From Euglena gracilis (taxonomy: Eukaryota; Euglenida; Euglenophyceae; Euglenales): a stretch of 64,000 nucleotides of DNA. The DNA is taken from positions 27,512,541 to 27,576,540 of the forward strand of contig CP154957.1 in assembly GCA_039621445.1 (NCBI GenBank), written 5' to 3'. Below the pieces are notes generated by a model that was given only the letters and a program-made list of their open reading frames with translations, was not told the DNA's origin and ran no database searches. This document shows, one piece after another, positions 32,327-62,049 of the stretch. A program made the translations under genes and the position numbers. How positions within the stretch are numbered: the stretch's first letter is position 1; every line of letters begins with the position of its first letter.

Positions 32327-32690
32327 CGGCGACCGTCTGCAGACTTTCATTTAGAGCGCCGCGGTGAAGTCAGCCGCGGCACAAAAAATTTTTTCCGTGG
32401 CGCACGCGGCGCACAATCAAATTTTTGCCGCGGCACACCTGCGGTGCACCTGAAATGCTGCCGCGGCGCACCAACAACGCACTCGCGGCGCACCGATGAC
32501 CTTCCCGCGGTACATACTTTTTTCTTTTTGCCGCATCTGAAACGCAGCCGCGGCGCACACGGCACACAGAAAGAACTCTTCCGCGGCGCACACGGGCACA
32601 AAATTTCTGGTGCCGCGGCGCACGCAGCGCAGAAAAAAAAATTACACAGCACACTAAATGAAAGTCTGACCGTCTGGTCGTGGGCAAAAA
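32327..32690. mobile_element. MITE-like element with CCGCGGCGCAC core
   Basis: Left end CGACCGTCTGCAGACTTTCA, right end inverted CGACCAGACGGTCAGACTTT, both continuing CATTTAG. The interior carries about ten CCGCGGCGCAC or GCGGCGCAC words, which creates a false 225-aa frame. Rest of 31930-33888: no gene recognised. Confidence 0.65.
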
Positions 32691-33888
32691 CTTGTCCAAA
32701 AATGGGCCTTTTCCGGGTTCCAGCCGGAGTGCCTTGGCCGAGCGACAAATCCACCCCACACCACACGAAACACACAAACACCCCCCCCCCCCACAAAAGC
32801 TCTCTTGTGACCCAAACCAACCAACAACTCTCAAACACCCTCACGCAGCTCAGAAAGGCGCCTGCGCGCATGCCCAGTTCGTGGTCAGACTACAGCCCAT
32901 TATTGGCCATTGTTGGTGGCCACAACTGTTCTTGTTTGGGGTCAACACATACATCATGCTGTCATGGTGACAGCATCAATTAAAAATATGAAGGCGAAAT
33001 AGTAGAACCTTGGATGCTCCTTCTATTTCTATGTATCTCTTTTTTCTTTGCCTTTGTTTATCTGTCTATCCACCCATCTCTTCTTTCTTTCTATTCCTCC
33101 ATCTATCGATTTCCAATCATCCGGGGTTAGCACCCCAGAATAATGGAAGACGGCGAGTGGGAAGGGGGGATGGGACATCGAGTTCTTATGCAAAGCAATC
33201 GTTGCTGCAAGGAATATCATGGTGCGCTCATTGTGCACCAAAGGGAGGTCAGGGCCATGCAAGCCAAGAACCACATGCAAGGAGAATGAGGTGAGCGGGA
33301 GAAAGCTGGCGGGGCAGCCACGCCGTTGGACATGATAATGTCGTGGCCCTGCCCTCATGCAAAGAGTTGGGGGAAAAGGGCCAAAACTTCTCTTGACACA
33401 CCGTTGGCTCGTCAGTGTGCGCAATTGCGCACACCGACTGTTTTGAAAACCACAATGGCGTGCAATCAGCGATTCAAAAACATTGACTTGAATCCTGAGC
33501 AGCCAAAAATGCAGGATTACAAAAGACCTCACACAAAAAAAGTATAATTGCGAGTTGGGTTTGGCCACGAAATCCCCATCGAACCAGGCCCAAACACAGC
33601 AAGGTATCCAATGCATCGATTTCGACACCCAACATCAGAGCAGGGCGGCCAATCTTCAACCCATTTTTTGCACATTTTTTTGGTCCATTTTGGTACTCAC
33701 CAACATGGAAATTTCGTCACCCTGCGCCTCCATTAACGGCCTGGAGAGGGGGAAGGAGGTCCAGTGCAAACAGCAGCCCTATAACTAGACCTCTTCCAGA
33801 GGTCCAGAGGTTGAGGTCTCTTTCTGCTTCAGGGAGGCCGTGGCTGGGTGCAGGGTGGTGCCGGGGGGGGGCGGGGGTGCAGAGGGGG

Positions 33889-34738
33889 TCAGTAGGCGAC
33901 CGGCATGATGCGGCCCCGCACGCAGCGGCACTGCATCGCCCCGTGGCCGGAGCACGTCTTGCAGGGCTTGTCGGAGAGGTTGGCTGGGGCATGGTGGGGG
34001 TTTGCGGCCGGGGTGGGGGGGGGCCAGGGATGGGTGGGACGCCTTGCCGGGGGGGGGGGGGGGGGGGGGCTCCGCTCCGGCCACTCACCACACAGCACAC
34101 GGGGTCAGAAGCGAAGTTGGCGCCGGCCATAAACAGACAAGAAGCCTTAGTGCAACTAAGGGGGGTCTGAATCCCCCAAAAAACCGAGGGGGGGGGTCGG
34201 ACCCCCCTCCCACCTCGAAGCCAAAGGGGGCCGGGGAAATTTTCGGTTTTGTATACCGGCAAAAGCCCCCATGCCAGGCCGAAATTTTTCAAAAGAACCT
34301 TGAGTTTTCGTTGAAAATGAATTCAAAAAAAATATGCTCATTTTTTTGAAATTCTTTGAACATTTTTTGTGGAAAATTTCAAAACATCAAAAAATGTGCA
34401 ATGTGCTCAAAAATGAGGGAAACACTGCTACACGAGTGGCACCCACCTCCCCCTCCTCACATGGTCGATGGCGCGGAACGTGGGTGGGGTCGCCAAGATC
34501 CCACCGGCACTGAGCAGCGGGCACTCGATGCCAACTCCCCCCCCCCCGGAAGTTGTCACTAAAACTGGCAACAGCTTTCTCGGGGGGGGGGGGTCAGCAG
34601 CGGGGGCTGGGACACACCGTTCTGGTCCCAGCAGGTGCGCTTGCCCCGCCCGCCGCAGTCCGCACAGTCCACCCGCTTCGACCCGCTGCAGTACGTGCAC
34701 TGCGGAATGCCGTGGAGGTCCGCGGGCAGCGTCGACAT
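33889..34738 (-). CDS. Small DnaJ-type Cys-rich zinc-binding protein, 4 exons, about 109 aa
   Basis: Exons 34738(34756)-34618, 34534-34461, 34145-34089 and 33966-33889 join in one frame from MSTLPADLHG to a TGA. The first exon encodes CTYCSGSKRVDCADCGGRGK, with C-x-x-C-x-G repeats; the last encodes PCKTCSGHGAMQCRCVRGR and ends MPVAY. Paired C-x-x-C-x-G-x-G motifs resemble the zinc-binding centre of DnaJ and plant BSD2-like plastid chaperones, without a J domain. Role: probably a protein-folding or assembly helper; location unknown as no clear targeting peptide is seen. All three introns are GT-AG. An ACAG acceptor ends 18 nt before the ATG after a CT-rich stretch, a possible spliced-leader site. 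The last acceptor (AAG|CCC) is less sure than the others. Confidence 0.65.
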
Positions 34739-34756
34739 CCTTGGGGGTGTGGGGCT

Positions 34757-34775
34757 CTGTGGGATGGGAGGGCCC
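34757..34775 (-). promoter_or_regulatory. Candidate trans-splice acceptor of the DnaJ-type gene
   Basis: Minus-strand CTCCCATCCCACAG lies 18 nt before the ATG at 34738. It has the same arrangement as the pyrimidine-AG upstream of the PIG-L gene. It could instead be the acceptor of an upstream intron. Confidence 0.35.
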
Positions 34776-37700
34776 AAGTCGTCCCTGGGCTGTGGGATAG
34801 GAGCGTCCAAAAAAAAACCCCAAAGTTTCAGTTATTGTTCCTGAACAATGTTTTTTTTTGTGTTTATTTAAAGAAATATTTTTCTTTTCAGATTTACAAA
34901 TTTAAACTTGAAAAGGAGATGTGGAATTGACCGGGGAAAAAAAGATGCTGAAATGATGCCACATTTGCAGCGACGGCAAGAAATCTGACAGTGCAAAGAA
35001 TTACCCAAATCAATTTAATTCCAGAGAGCACAAACATCCCACGCTTCAGGGGATGAAAAAAAGAGGGCAATCAGAAGCCGAGAATTGAATCCAGAACTGT
35101 ATTGGCTTTTTCCAGCGGCCTTCAGAAAATTTTTATCCCTTTTGCTAGTCTCATTGATTTCCTTCATTTTGAAAATATGCTTACATTTTGAAAATGATGA
35201 TTATATTTGAAAAATGATTTTCTAGATATTTTTGTTTCCTTTCTCTTGTTGTGTGCTGTGCCTCAAACAGGCAAACAGGTAGAGGGAGGGTGCCCCGGAA
35301 CCCCCCCCCCCAACCCTCGCCGCTTGATTTCGATCATTTGATCCCTCAATTTTGTGTGTCTGGCCCGCTGAGAATCCACATACTCCCCCCCCCCCCGCAG
35401 GCTCACATTCGGTCATGGCCTGGGCCAAGCTCCAAATTACGCTATGCCATCCTGTTGGGCCAGTTGGGGGGGGGGGGGGCAAAGTGCACGTGCAAGGGTA
35501 TATGGCTCTCTCCTCCTGAGAACACATGAAAACATGAAACAAAAATACAAACAACCAGCGGTGTTCTTTGTTAGTGACACGATGGGGCATTGCGGGAAAT
35601 AAGTGCTGCGGGTGGCGGCCAATCAGTGCACAGTAGGGGAAGGTGGCAGGCGAGTCGCTCAACAGGCTGGACGGCCCTGAAAATGTTCCGGGAGCTTCCA
35701 AAGGTTTCCAAGAATCCCAATAAAGAATTGCATCGGTGCAGTTGCTACAAGCCGATGCTTCTGCAGCAAAACCACAGTGCACACCCACATTTCCCCCATC
35801 CACTCCACAATGTCGACGGATCACTGAACGAAATGCAAACCCACTCCAGCACGTCTCAATCATTCTTTTCATTCCAGGAAGAAATCGAATAATGAAATGG
35901 GGGTCTGGGAAAAAAAACACGTCAAATAGCTTCAGACAGCAGGTCTCAGATGAAGCAACACCAGCTTTTTGGGGGTCACTAAAAAATTTTCGAGGGGCTG
36001 GGCGAGTGGGCGAGGGGGGGGGGGCAACGACGGCGGCGTAAAACGGGACAGAGGGGGAGCGACCAGAAAGAGCAGGAAGCTCAGACAGATCCTCAGCCAA
36101 GGAGGGAGGAGGGAACCTGCTGGGAGAAGTCAGCTGCTCAGACAGAATTGCCAAAGGGGCAAACTCAAAACCCAATGGGTTCGGTTCAGGACTTCCACTT
36201 CTTCCAGCAGGTGACTGGGCTGGTGAGCCCCCCCCCCCCCCGGCAGCGTCGGGTTCACCCAAGCGATCTCCAATCTTTCATTTTTATATAGAATCCCCAC
36301 GATGTGACCTTGGGCCTTCCAAGTGAAACGAAAAATTAAAAAAAGACGTAAAATATAAAAAAGGTTGGCTCCCTTCCCTTGATTAGCCCGCAAGTCACGA
36401 ACCCGACCCTGCGATTCACACCCGTCTTTTCCAGTGCTGAGACAAGATGATCTTTAAAATCAGTCTGCTCCTTCCTTATCTTAGAAACAACCCCCTGACT
36501 CTCACAGCGATTTTGCAGAGAATTTAAAACGGCTTCCTTCCCCCCTTAAGAACCAGTGGCAGTGCTGGAAATACCTGAGTAAAAAAAGCTGGTACTTAGC
36601 GCCAGAAGAAATAAAAATACTAATCCACTGTTCAACTGGATGCAATTAGGATGCAAAAATAAAGAACCTTTTTCCTTTTTCTTTTCTCTCTTTATTTTCA
36701 CCAAATCAAGGTTCGAATATCAAAATTGTCGAGACTTCACAGTAATAGACGAGAATTTTTTTCCCTGAGAAGTTTACCTGTCAAAAGATGGATAGGGAGC
36801 AGAAGGTGATTCTCAGACAAGGTGCTGCTTGGATTGAGGGGGTGGGGAGTGAACCCAAAATAAAGTTTCTGCAACATCCAAAATTTTGGGGAGAAATGAA
36901 GAGGCATGAGAAAAAGTGTTTCCAGGGCACATCAACAGCAAGAACTGGAGACAAGGTGCACATGCAATAGGGGGTCTACTTCTGCCAATGCCTTCTCCCT
37001 ATGGTAGCGACGGGGAGATACTCCCTTGGGGTGGCTGCATATGCTGGCCCACCCATATTGCGTGGGGGCGAGATGAAGGTATTGCATGACGGGAACTGAA
37101 GTTACTCCGATGTCAGTGATGCGGTGCGACACCGCACAGGGATCCTGGGTGTGAGATCAGAATCCAATTCGAGGTCGGGCTCATACCAACCCGATCAGTC
37201 TCAAATGGAAAAATAATCAAAACTCAGACCTGGAAGATTGCAATGGGGTGCAATGATAAACCAGTGGTGAAGCTTCTCCGAAGCCTTCCTGCCTAATACC
37301 TAACCCTATACAATCATATACCTACCCCTGAGAGGTCAGGTCGTGGCGATGGCTGGTGCTAAGTAATGATAAGTGATAACCCTGCTGTACATTTCCCAAC
37401 GTCAAGAAGTCAGCACACAAAGGGCGACAACTCCCCAGGGTGGTGACAATTTTCCGGGGGGGGGGGGTGACAAAAATGAGACAAAAGAATTTTTCATTTT
37501 CCCAGGTGCATCGCAGATCAACCGCAGAAGGTTAGAATGCAACTTGGGCGACGAAGAAAAACGCTTCTTTCAAAGCAATTGATATTCCTTGGCCTGGACG
37601 GCGCAGTGCTCCATGAGGTGACACAAGGCACAGAATCCCATGTGTGCATCGTTGCTTTTCAGAGGGCTGAGCAGCACTGGCCGGTTTTTTTGCAGGCCAA

Positions 37701-39054
37701 AGCAGCTCCAATGTGACCCTGAGAGCTGCCCCTGCTGGGATAACCACACTTGCTCAACCCAATTCTGCGCCATTCCGCACCCAACTCTCGCATCCTGCTT
37801 GGGCGAAATTCAACAAACATTGAGGCAACATTTCTTTCCGTTTCAAGAAATTTCAGGTCCGTTTCAGAGACCCAACCTACAGGGTGACAAAACTCATTTT
37901 ACGGAAAATTTACCCTATATTTGCATTTCTTGATTACATATCACTCACAGAAATGTGATAAGAAGCGGAATTCCGCTTCGCATTGACTTCGCTATTATTT
38001 TTCTTCGTCCCGTTTGACATGCATGCAATGCACCAGAACATTGCATGGGACACATTAACAAAATACAGCATACACGAGGAAGGAAACAGAAATCTGCTTC
38101 CCTTCAGATATCAAAGCGAACTGAAGGTCCGTTCATAACCAGTTGAGTGACCAGTACCAATGGCGAGCAGCCTGAACAGTTAACAGTGCCCCCCCCCCCC
38201 CCTGTCCAATGACCACTAATGATTGTCTCCGACTAGGGGGGTGGGGGCGGTCGCTAAAACAGTCAATGTTCCTCTCCGATCAGGGGGGGGTCATTAGACA
38301 AGGGGGGGGGGTGGCCAAACATAGGGACACGTGGCCATTTTAAACCACTTTGGCCAGTTTTGGCCATTTTCAGCCTTTTTTGGCCATTATTGGCCAACTG
38401 CAACTTTCAACTTCAGCCTTTTCTGCAACTTTCGGCCGTTTGCCACAATCTCGGCACTTACATTTTCGGAGCTATTTGCCTGTTTTTGTGTGGCACTTAC
38501 ATTTTCGGAGCTATTTGCCTGTTTTTGTGTCATTTTTCTTGGGCTTTCAGCCATTTCATAATGCTCATCCAAACAAATTACACAAAAAAACCTTCTGCAA
38601 AGTATGCACACGCAAAAAAAAATTGAATTAAATCACACAATTCTTCCAATAATTATTGAACAAACATTGTACACAAAAAAGATTGAACTACACCCGTATA
38701 TCTCCTGAAACCATAAACAACAACATTCCGACATTTGTACCTCGAACCAAACTGATAAATGACAAGGTCCTAATTGATCTTGTTTTGGGAAAGATTTTTC
38801 CTTGTCGGGAGGTACCTAGATGTGTACTCCAAAGCGGCTTTCTGCCTCCTTTCACTCTTTTCAAAAGACCGACTTTATTTTAGTGTTGTTTTTCCGTTGC
38901 TGGTCAATGGGATTTGGCGTCGTCACCCGTGCACTCATGAAGACGCATTCGTGATTTTCGCTTCCTCGTTTCCTTGCCTTCGCCAGTCACCCTTGTAACA
39001 CAAGCGGCGGAGGTTTTGTGTGTTGACGTCTTTTCTGTGGTCGGGCGCATACAA

Positions 39055-39175
39055 TTTTTACCGACCCCAGAGGGGGGAGGGGGGGTCACTCCACTTTTCG
39101 AAAAACCAGTCAGTCACTTTTTTTGGGAAACCAGTCAGTCACTACCCCCGCGGGGGGGGGGGGTCGGCCACTCTG
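39055..39175. repeat. CCAGTCAGTCACT repeat, copy 2
   Basis: Two CCAGTCAGTCACT units after TACCGACCCCAGAGGGGGG; matches 59195-59310. Confidence 0.75.
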
Positions 39176-39469
39176 GAATCTAAAAGAAAATTTGATCAAA
39201 AACACATACACCCCCCCCCTTGGAGATTCTTAATACCCCCCGCCAGGGGCATTAAGAATCTGGCTGCCGCAATTTCTTCTTCTTCAACTTACGGCTCCTA
39301 AGCCCCCCAGTCCTATGGGGTGCTGGGGGTCCCAGACCCCCAGGACCCTATGGGGGTCCCCTGGCTACAATTGGGACTACCTGAGGTCAATGGGGAACCA
39401 AAAAATATCGAAGTGGCAAAAAAAGCCTAGAAACTGCCAACTGTTAAAAAAAAATTGTTCCCCCCAAAA

Positions 39470-39840
39470 TATAATACATAATGTATGATATATAATATAT
39501 AATATATAAAATATAATGTTTTATGTATAATGTATAATGTATAATGTATAATATATGAGGTATACTGTATAATATATAATATATGTATAATATATAATGT
39601 ATTATCTTTAATATATATTATATTTATAATGTATAATGTATAATGTATAATGCATAAAATATAAAGTATAATGTTTCATACATAATTATAATATATAATA
39701 TATAATGTATAATGTATAATGTATAATGTATAATATATAATATATAATATATAATATATAATATATGATATAATATATAATATATAACATTGTAACACTG
39801 TATTGTAAATATTATATGCAATATATAATATACATATAGA
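39470..39840. repeat. AT-rich (ATAATGTAT)/(ATAATATAT)n region
   Basis: Almost pure A/T with repeated TATAATGTATAATG and TATAATATATAATA words over 370 bp; no gene. Confidence 0.9.
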
Positions 39841-40593
39841 CCGACCGACCGACTATTTTAGTTCACTTCTGATCAAATACCATTCATTATTGAATTTTCG
39901 CAGCTTCAGTGGATCACTTCGTTTGCTATCTGCATTACGACCGATTTTTATTACTTGTCTTCAAATGGTTTTCCGCTTCCTAGTTTTTTGTTGAAAATAT
40001 ATGCATCTTCTGTGGATCGCATTGCTCTTAATCTGTTTCATCATTCATTCATTTAATCATTTTATCGCTTCCTTGCTTCCATGTTTTGCCTTTTACCCCT
40101 TTGCAGGGGGGCTTTCATCGTGCTGTGGGGTCTAAGACAGCAGCAACGACTTACGTTTTTGTCCTTCCTTATGTTTTCGTGTTTTTCGTCCGACTTCGCG
40201 GTATTCGTTGTACTTTAAGGAAATTTTAGCCCTTTTTGGGTTGGTTTTCCATTTTACAACCATCGTTACTGTAAGCCAACTGGTCGTTGGAAATTTTCGA
40301 AATCTGAACCTCCTCAAATATCTTCAAGAAAATTTGACCCTTTTTTTGGAAGCGTTTTTCCACTTCCTCTTCAGTTTCCGGGGGTTTGGAATTTTTGGGC
40401 AACTTACGTCGCCTAAGCCAACCTGCCTACCCACTTGCCTTGTCAGGGTAGCTCGCACAGTGGCCTCCCCGCCACCTCGTGAGGTTGCAGACCCGACCGG
40501 AGCCGCCGTCCCTGTTCCACTAAGCCGGTCGGCAGGGGTATATAATACCTCCCCACCCACCTACCTACCTCCCCACCTGCCTACCCTCCCCTC

Positions 40594-40950
40594 CATGTCC
40601 AATGACCGGTAACCTTTGCCCACTGACTGGGGATCGTTGGACATAGGGTTGTGACCAAAAAGGTGTCCTCCGACCAGAAGGTGATCGTTGGATAAGGGGG
40701 CCAAAAAAAAGTTGGCAGGCCAAATTTTCCCTTGCACCAGAAATTTTTTTTTGGGCAATTCTGTCCATTCCTTTGCTCAAAGTGCCAAAAATGGCATTTT
40801 GGCCAATTTTTGCCGATTTTGGGCATAAAAATTTTCGGCCTGGCACTTTGCGCTGGGACCAAAAATTTCGCCAAACCTCCGAAAGGTGTCCTCCAACCGG
40901 CAACCAGGGGAGGGGGTTGTGGGACACAGAGGGGTCGTTGGAGGGGGTAC
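40594..40950. mobile_element. TATGTCCAATGACC inverted-repeat element, copy 2
   Basis: Starts CCATGTCCAATGACCGGTAA; interior matches 3303-3694. Embedded in ACCT/CCTGC tetranucleotide repeats at 40540-40590 and 40950-40990. Confidence 0.7.
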
Positions 40951-41467
40951 CCACCTGCCTGCCTGCCTGCCCATCTACCCATCTGCCTACCGAGTTCGTT
41001 CAAATTGGGTTGGAAAAGGTTTGGTCAGGGCAAATCTAGGTAGGTAGATAGGCCGGCAGTACCGACCTATCTATCTATCTACCTAGACTTTGCCCTGTCC
41101 GAACCTTTTCCAACCCATTATTGCCCATTTTTGCACCTCCAAAAGCAAATATGAAAGGGCGGCTGGAAAAGAAATAAAACTCGTCGATGGGGATCTGGGG
41201 CTGGAATAAGACTACTTGCTGGCAGAGGGGGTCATAGAGGGGTCATCACTTGGTGGACCCCCACGGAATTCTTTCCTTCGGGGGGGGGGGTTTGAGAGAG
41301 TGTGTGGGTGGGTTGGGGCCTCTGAGCCCGCCGTGGGGGGGGGATGTGCCACAGGTCAGCTTTTTCCCCGACCGAAGGCGAGGCCGGACATTTGTTTTCA
41401 GGGGGTTTCAGCCAATTTTGGCTGGGTTTTGGGTGGGTGGGTTGACCTGGAGGGGGGAGTGCCAAAC

Positions 41468-42864
41468 GGTAGACTGGGGGGGGGGGGGAGTGGGTAGTCG
41501 GCCGACTAGTCGGCCGACTACCCAATTGGTCCACCGACTAGTCGGCCGACTAATTGGTCGGTGGCTAGTCGGGGGGGGGGGGTAGTGGGTAGTCGGCCGA
41601 CTAGTCGGCCGACTACCCACTCTAATGTACTAACGGGTCAAAACCGCCGACTTTTAAGCCCCCCCCCCTGGTAAAAAAAAAAAATGTCTAAATCACCTCA
41701 ACGCCGGTCAAAACCGACCCAAATGGCTCCAGAACCCCCCAATCGGGGGTGAATATGCAAAAAAATTGGGGGAAAATGTCCATTTTGGGCCACTTTTGAC
41801 AAAAGTACACCTCTCCCCATTGAATTTTCAGTATAAGTCAAAATTTGCACAAAAAAAGGTTCTTATCCCCCAAGTCTATAGCCAACATAGAAGGGATTTT
41901 GTTATTTGAGGGGGGGGGGTGCGGGGGGGGCGGAGCCCCCCCCCCCCCCCCCTCTGCCAAAGTCAGCCACAAAAACGACTTAGCCCCCGAGTATGTTGCC
42001 AACACAGAAGGGATTTTGTTATTTGAGGGGGGGGGTGCGGGGGGGGCGGAGCCCCCCCCGCCTATGCCAAAGTGAGCCACAAAAACGACTTACCCCCCGA
42101 ATATGTTGCCAACAGAGAAGGGATTTTGTTATTTGAGGGGGGGGGTGCGGGGGGGGCGGAGCCCCCCCCGCCTATGCCAAAGTGAGCCACAAAAACGACT
42201 TAGCCCCCGAGTATGTTGCCAACAGAGAAGGGATTTTGTTATTTGAGGGGGGGGGTGCGGGGGGGGCGGAGCCCCCCCCGCCTATGCCAAAGTGAGCCAC
42301 AAAAACGACTTAGCCCCCGAGTACGTTGCCAACACAGAAGGGATTTTGTTATTTGAGTCTCGGATTGGGGTGGAGGGGGGAGTTTTCTGCCTCTCGTGAT
42401 GTAAAACGCAGATTGCAGATTGCATTTCTAAAGGATTTTAATGTAATCCCTGTTTCATCATTGGTTTTTTACCCCTCCGGACCCCCACCAAGGGCCCACC
42501 GACCCCCCACTGACCAAAGATTTCCATCTGGGGGTGTTTATTTAGGCGTAAGACACTTATTTGGACCCATCCGGACCATTTCCGGGTGATTTGGGCCCGC
42601 CACAGACCATTTTTATGACCGCCGACTAGCCACCGACTAGATTGCATTGGATTTTGTTCATGGGGGGGGGGGCTTAAAAGTCGGCGGTTTTGACCCGTTA
42701 GTACATTAGAGTGGGTAGTCGGCCGACTAGTTGGCCGACTGCCCACTACCCCCCCCCCCCCCTGTCTCGCCGACTAGCTACCGACTAGGACTAGTCGGTG
42801 GACCAATTGGGTAGTCGGCCGACTAGTCGGCCGACTACCCACTACCCCCCCCCCCCAGTCTACC
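41468..42864. mobile_element. 1.4-kb foldback element with about 200-bp terminal inverted repeats
   Basis: Left arm 41468-41662 runs from GGTAGACTGGGGG through palindromes of GTAGTCGGCCGACTAC type to GGGTCAAAACCGCCGACTTT; the right arm 42667-42864 is its reverse complement with small changes and ends CAGTCTACC. Inside are about five tandem 110-bp units (41860-42360) and about 300 bp of single-copy sequence. No open frame with recognisable function. No clear target duplication. Confidence 0.75.
41860..42360. repeat. Tandem 110-bp repeat, about 4.5 units
   Basis: GGGATTTTGTTATTTGAGGG recurs at about 41892, 42010, 42120, 42229 and 42341, followed each time by GGGGCGGAGCCCCCCCC and GCCAAAGTGAGCCACAAAAA. 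Confidence 0.9.
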
Positions 42865-43778
42865 GCCTTGCGCCGGAGGGGGGGGGGGTCGTGGTGGTGG
42901 TGGGTGGTGGGGGTTAAAAAAAAGGTGGGTGGGTGGGTTTGGGGTCACACAGGTGTTAAGAATCGATGGATGGGGGCCCCTTTGGCTTGGCCACCATTCC
43001 TGCCTGACAAGGTGAAGGTGAAAGGGCAGGAAGGAGAATCATCACGAATAATCAGGAAGTCATGAGCCGCGCTCGGAGAAAGACACGAAGAGATGGATGG
43101 TTAGACGGTCTCGGAAAAGCACAAGTTGCGAAATCAGGGGCTGGATTGTCTGACCCACAGGTTGGGCATCTGGATTGTGTCTGACCCACAGGTTGTGAAA
43201 GACAAGGAGGACACGGCTGCGGGTTCAGGGGGTAGAGGATAATGTCCTGGTCAGGTCTGGCTCAGAGGAAAAATGTTGATATTATCGACTCCCCCCCAGT
43301 GACAAAAAATATCTCTTCACCTGAAAGCAGTTTGAGTTTTTTTAACCCTGGAAATTACCTTTTTCAAAAAAATATTTGAAAATTTTTTATGAGACAGGTC
43401 AGCGGGTGCAAAGGTGGGAGACAGGTTCCTGTGAGGACAAGTTAGCGGGGACAGGGGTAGAGGACAGTTTCCACGGGGTAGGCAGGTGAGGGGTGCCTTC
43501 CGAGTGAAAACAGAAGCTCTCCACTCAAGGGGCTGGGGAAAGCTGGTCAGGTTCCGGAACCGCATGATGGGGGCATTTCCTCAAAAGAAGCCTCGCCTAT
43601 ACTCATATCATGCAGCCACCAAACAAGTATATCTCCCGGAAGAGACCTCCTGTCAGGGGGGGGGGGTGAAGCATGCCGCCAGGGGCAGACACCGGATGCT
43701 GAGGTGGAGGGAGTTATGCAGTGCAGTACAAATGCGCTAGTCACTGGAAGGGGGGCCTGCGGAGGGGTGCCTCACGTA

Positions 43779-61956
<18,178 letters not shown>

Positions 61957-62049
61957 CTGTCAGTTGGGGAAATGTGCAGTGCTTTTTGAAAGGTATGCCG
62001 TTGACATCCCCCCGTACACACCACTTTCCTGGAACATTGACTTGTGTTG

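Larger units (their letters stand above)
34860..43778. other. 9-kb gene-poor stretch
   Basis: Between the zinc-binding protein gene and the kinase. It holds the repeats listed separately, a 346-codon minus-strand frame at 35222-36262 judged non-coding, an isolated Cys/His-rich frame (FCALCHLMEHCAV) at about 37580-37700 that could be an exon fragment, and a candidate exon-like frame at 43550-43655 (PGDILVWWLHDMSIGE). Confidence 0.5.

Noticed and set aside
32306-32983. 225-codon plus-strand frame rich in RGAHG units
   Set aside because: It is the translation of the repeated CCGCGGCGCAC words inside an inverted-repeat element, and continues beyond the element without a change in character.
35222-36262. 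346-codon minus-strand open frame
   Set aside because: It runs through several poly-C tracts and Pro-rich stretches, has no recognisable domain and lacks the codon bias of the true exons. It is probably a chance frame in GC-rich DNA.
36960-37200. Possible structured RNA with several GGTCGGGCTC-like words
   Set aside because: No tRNA, 5S or snRNA consensus boxes could be placed; nothing supports an RNA gene beyond moderate GC content.
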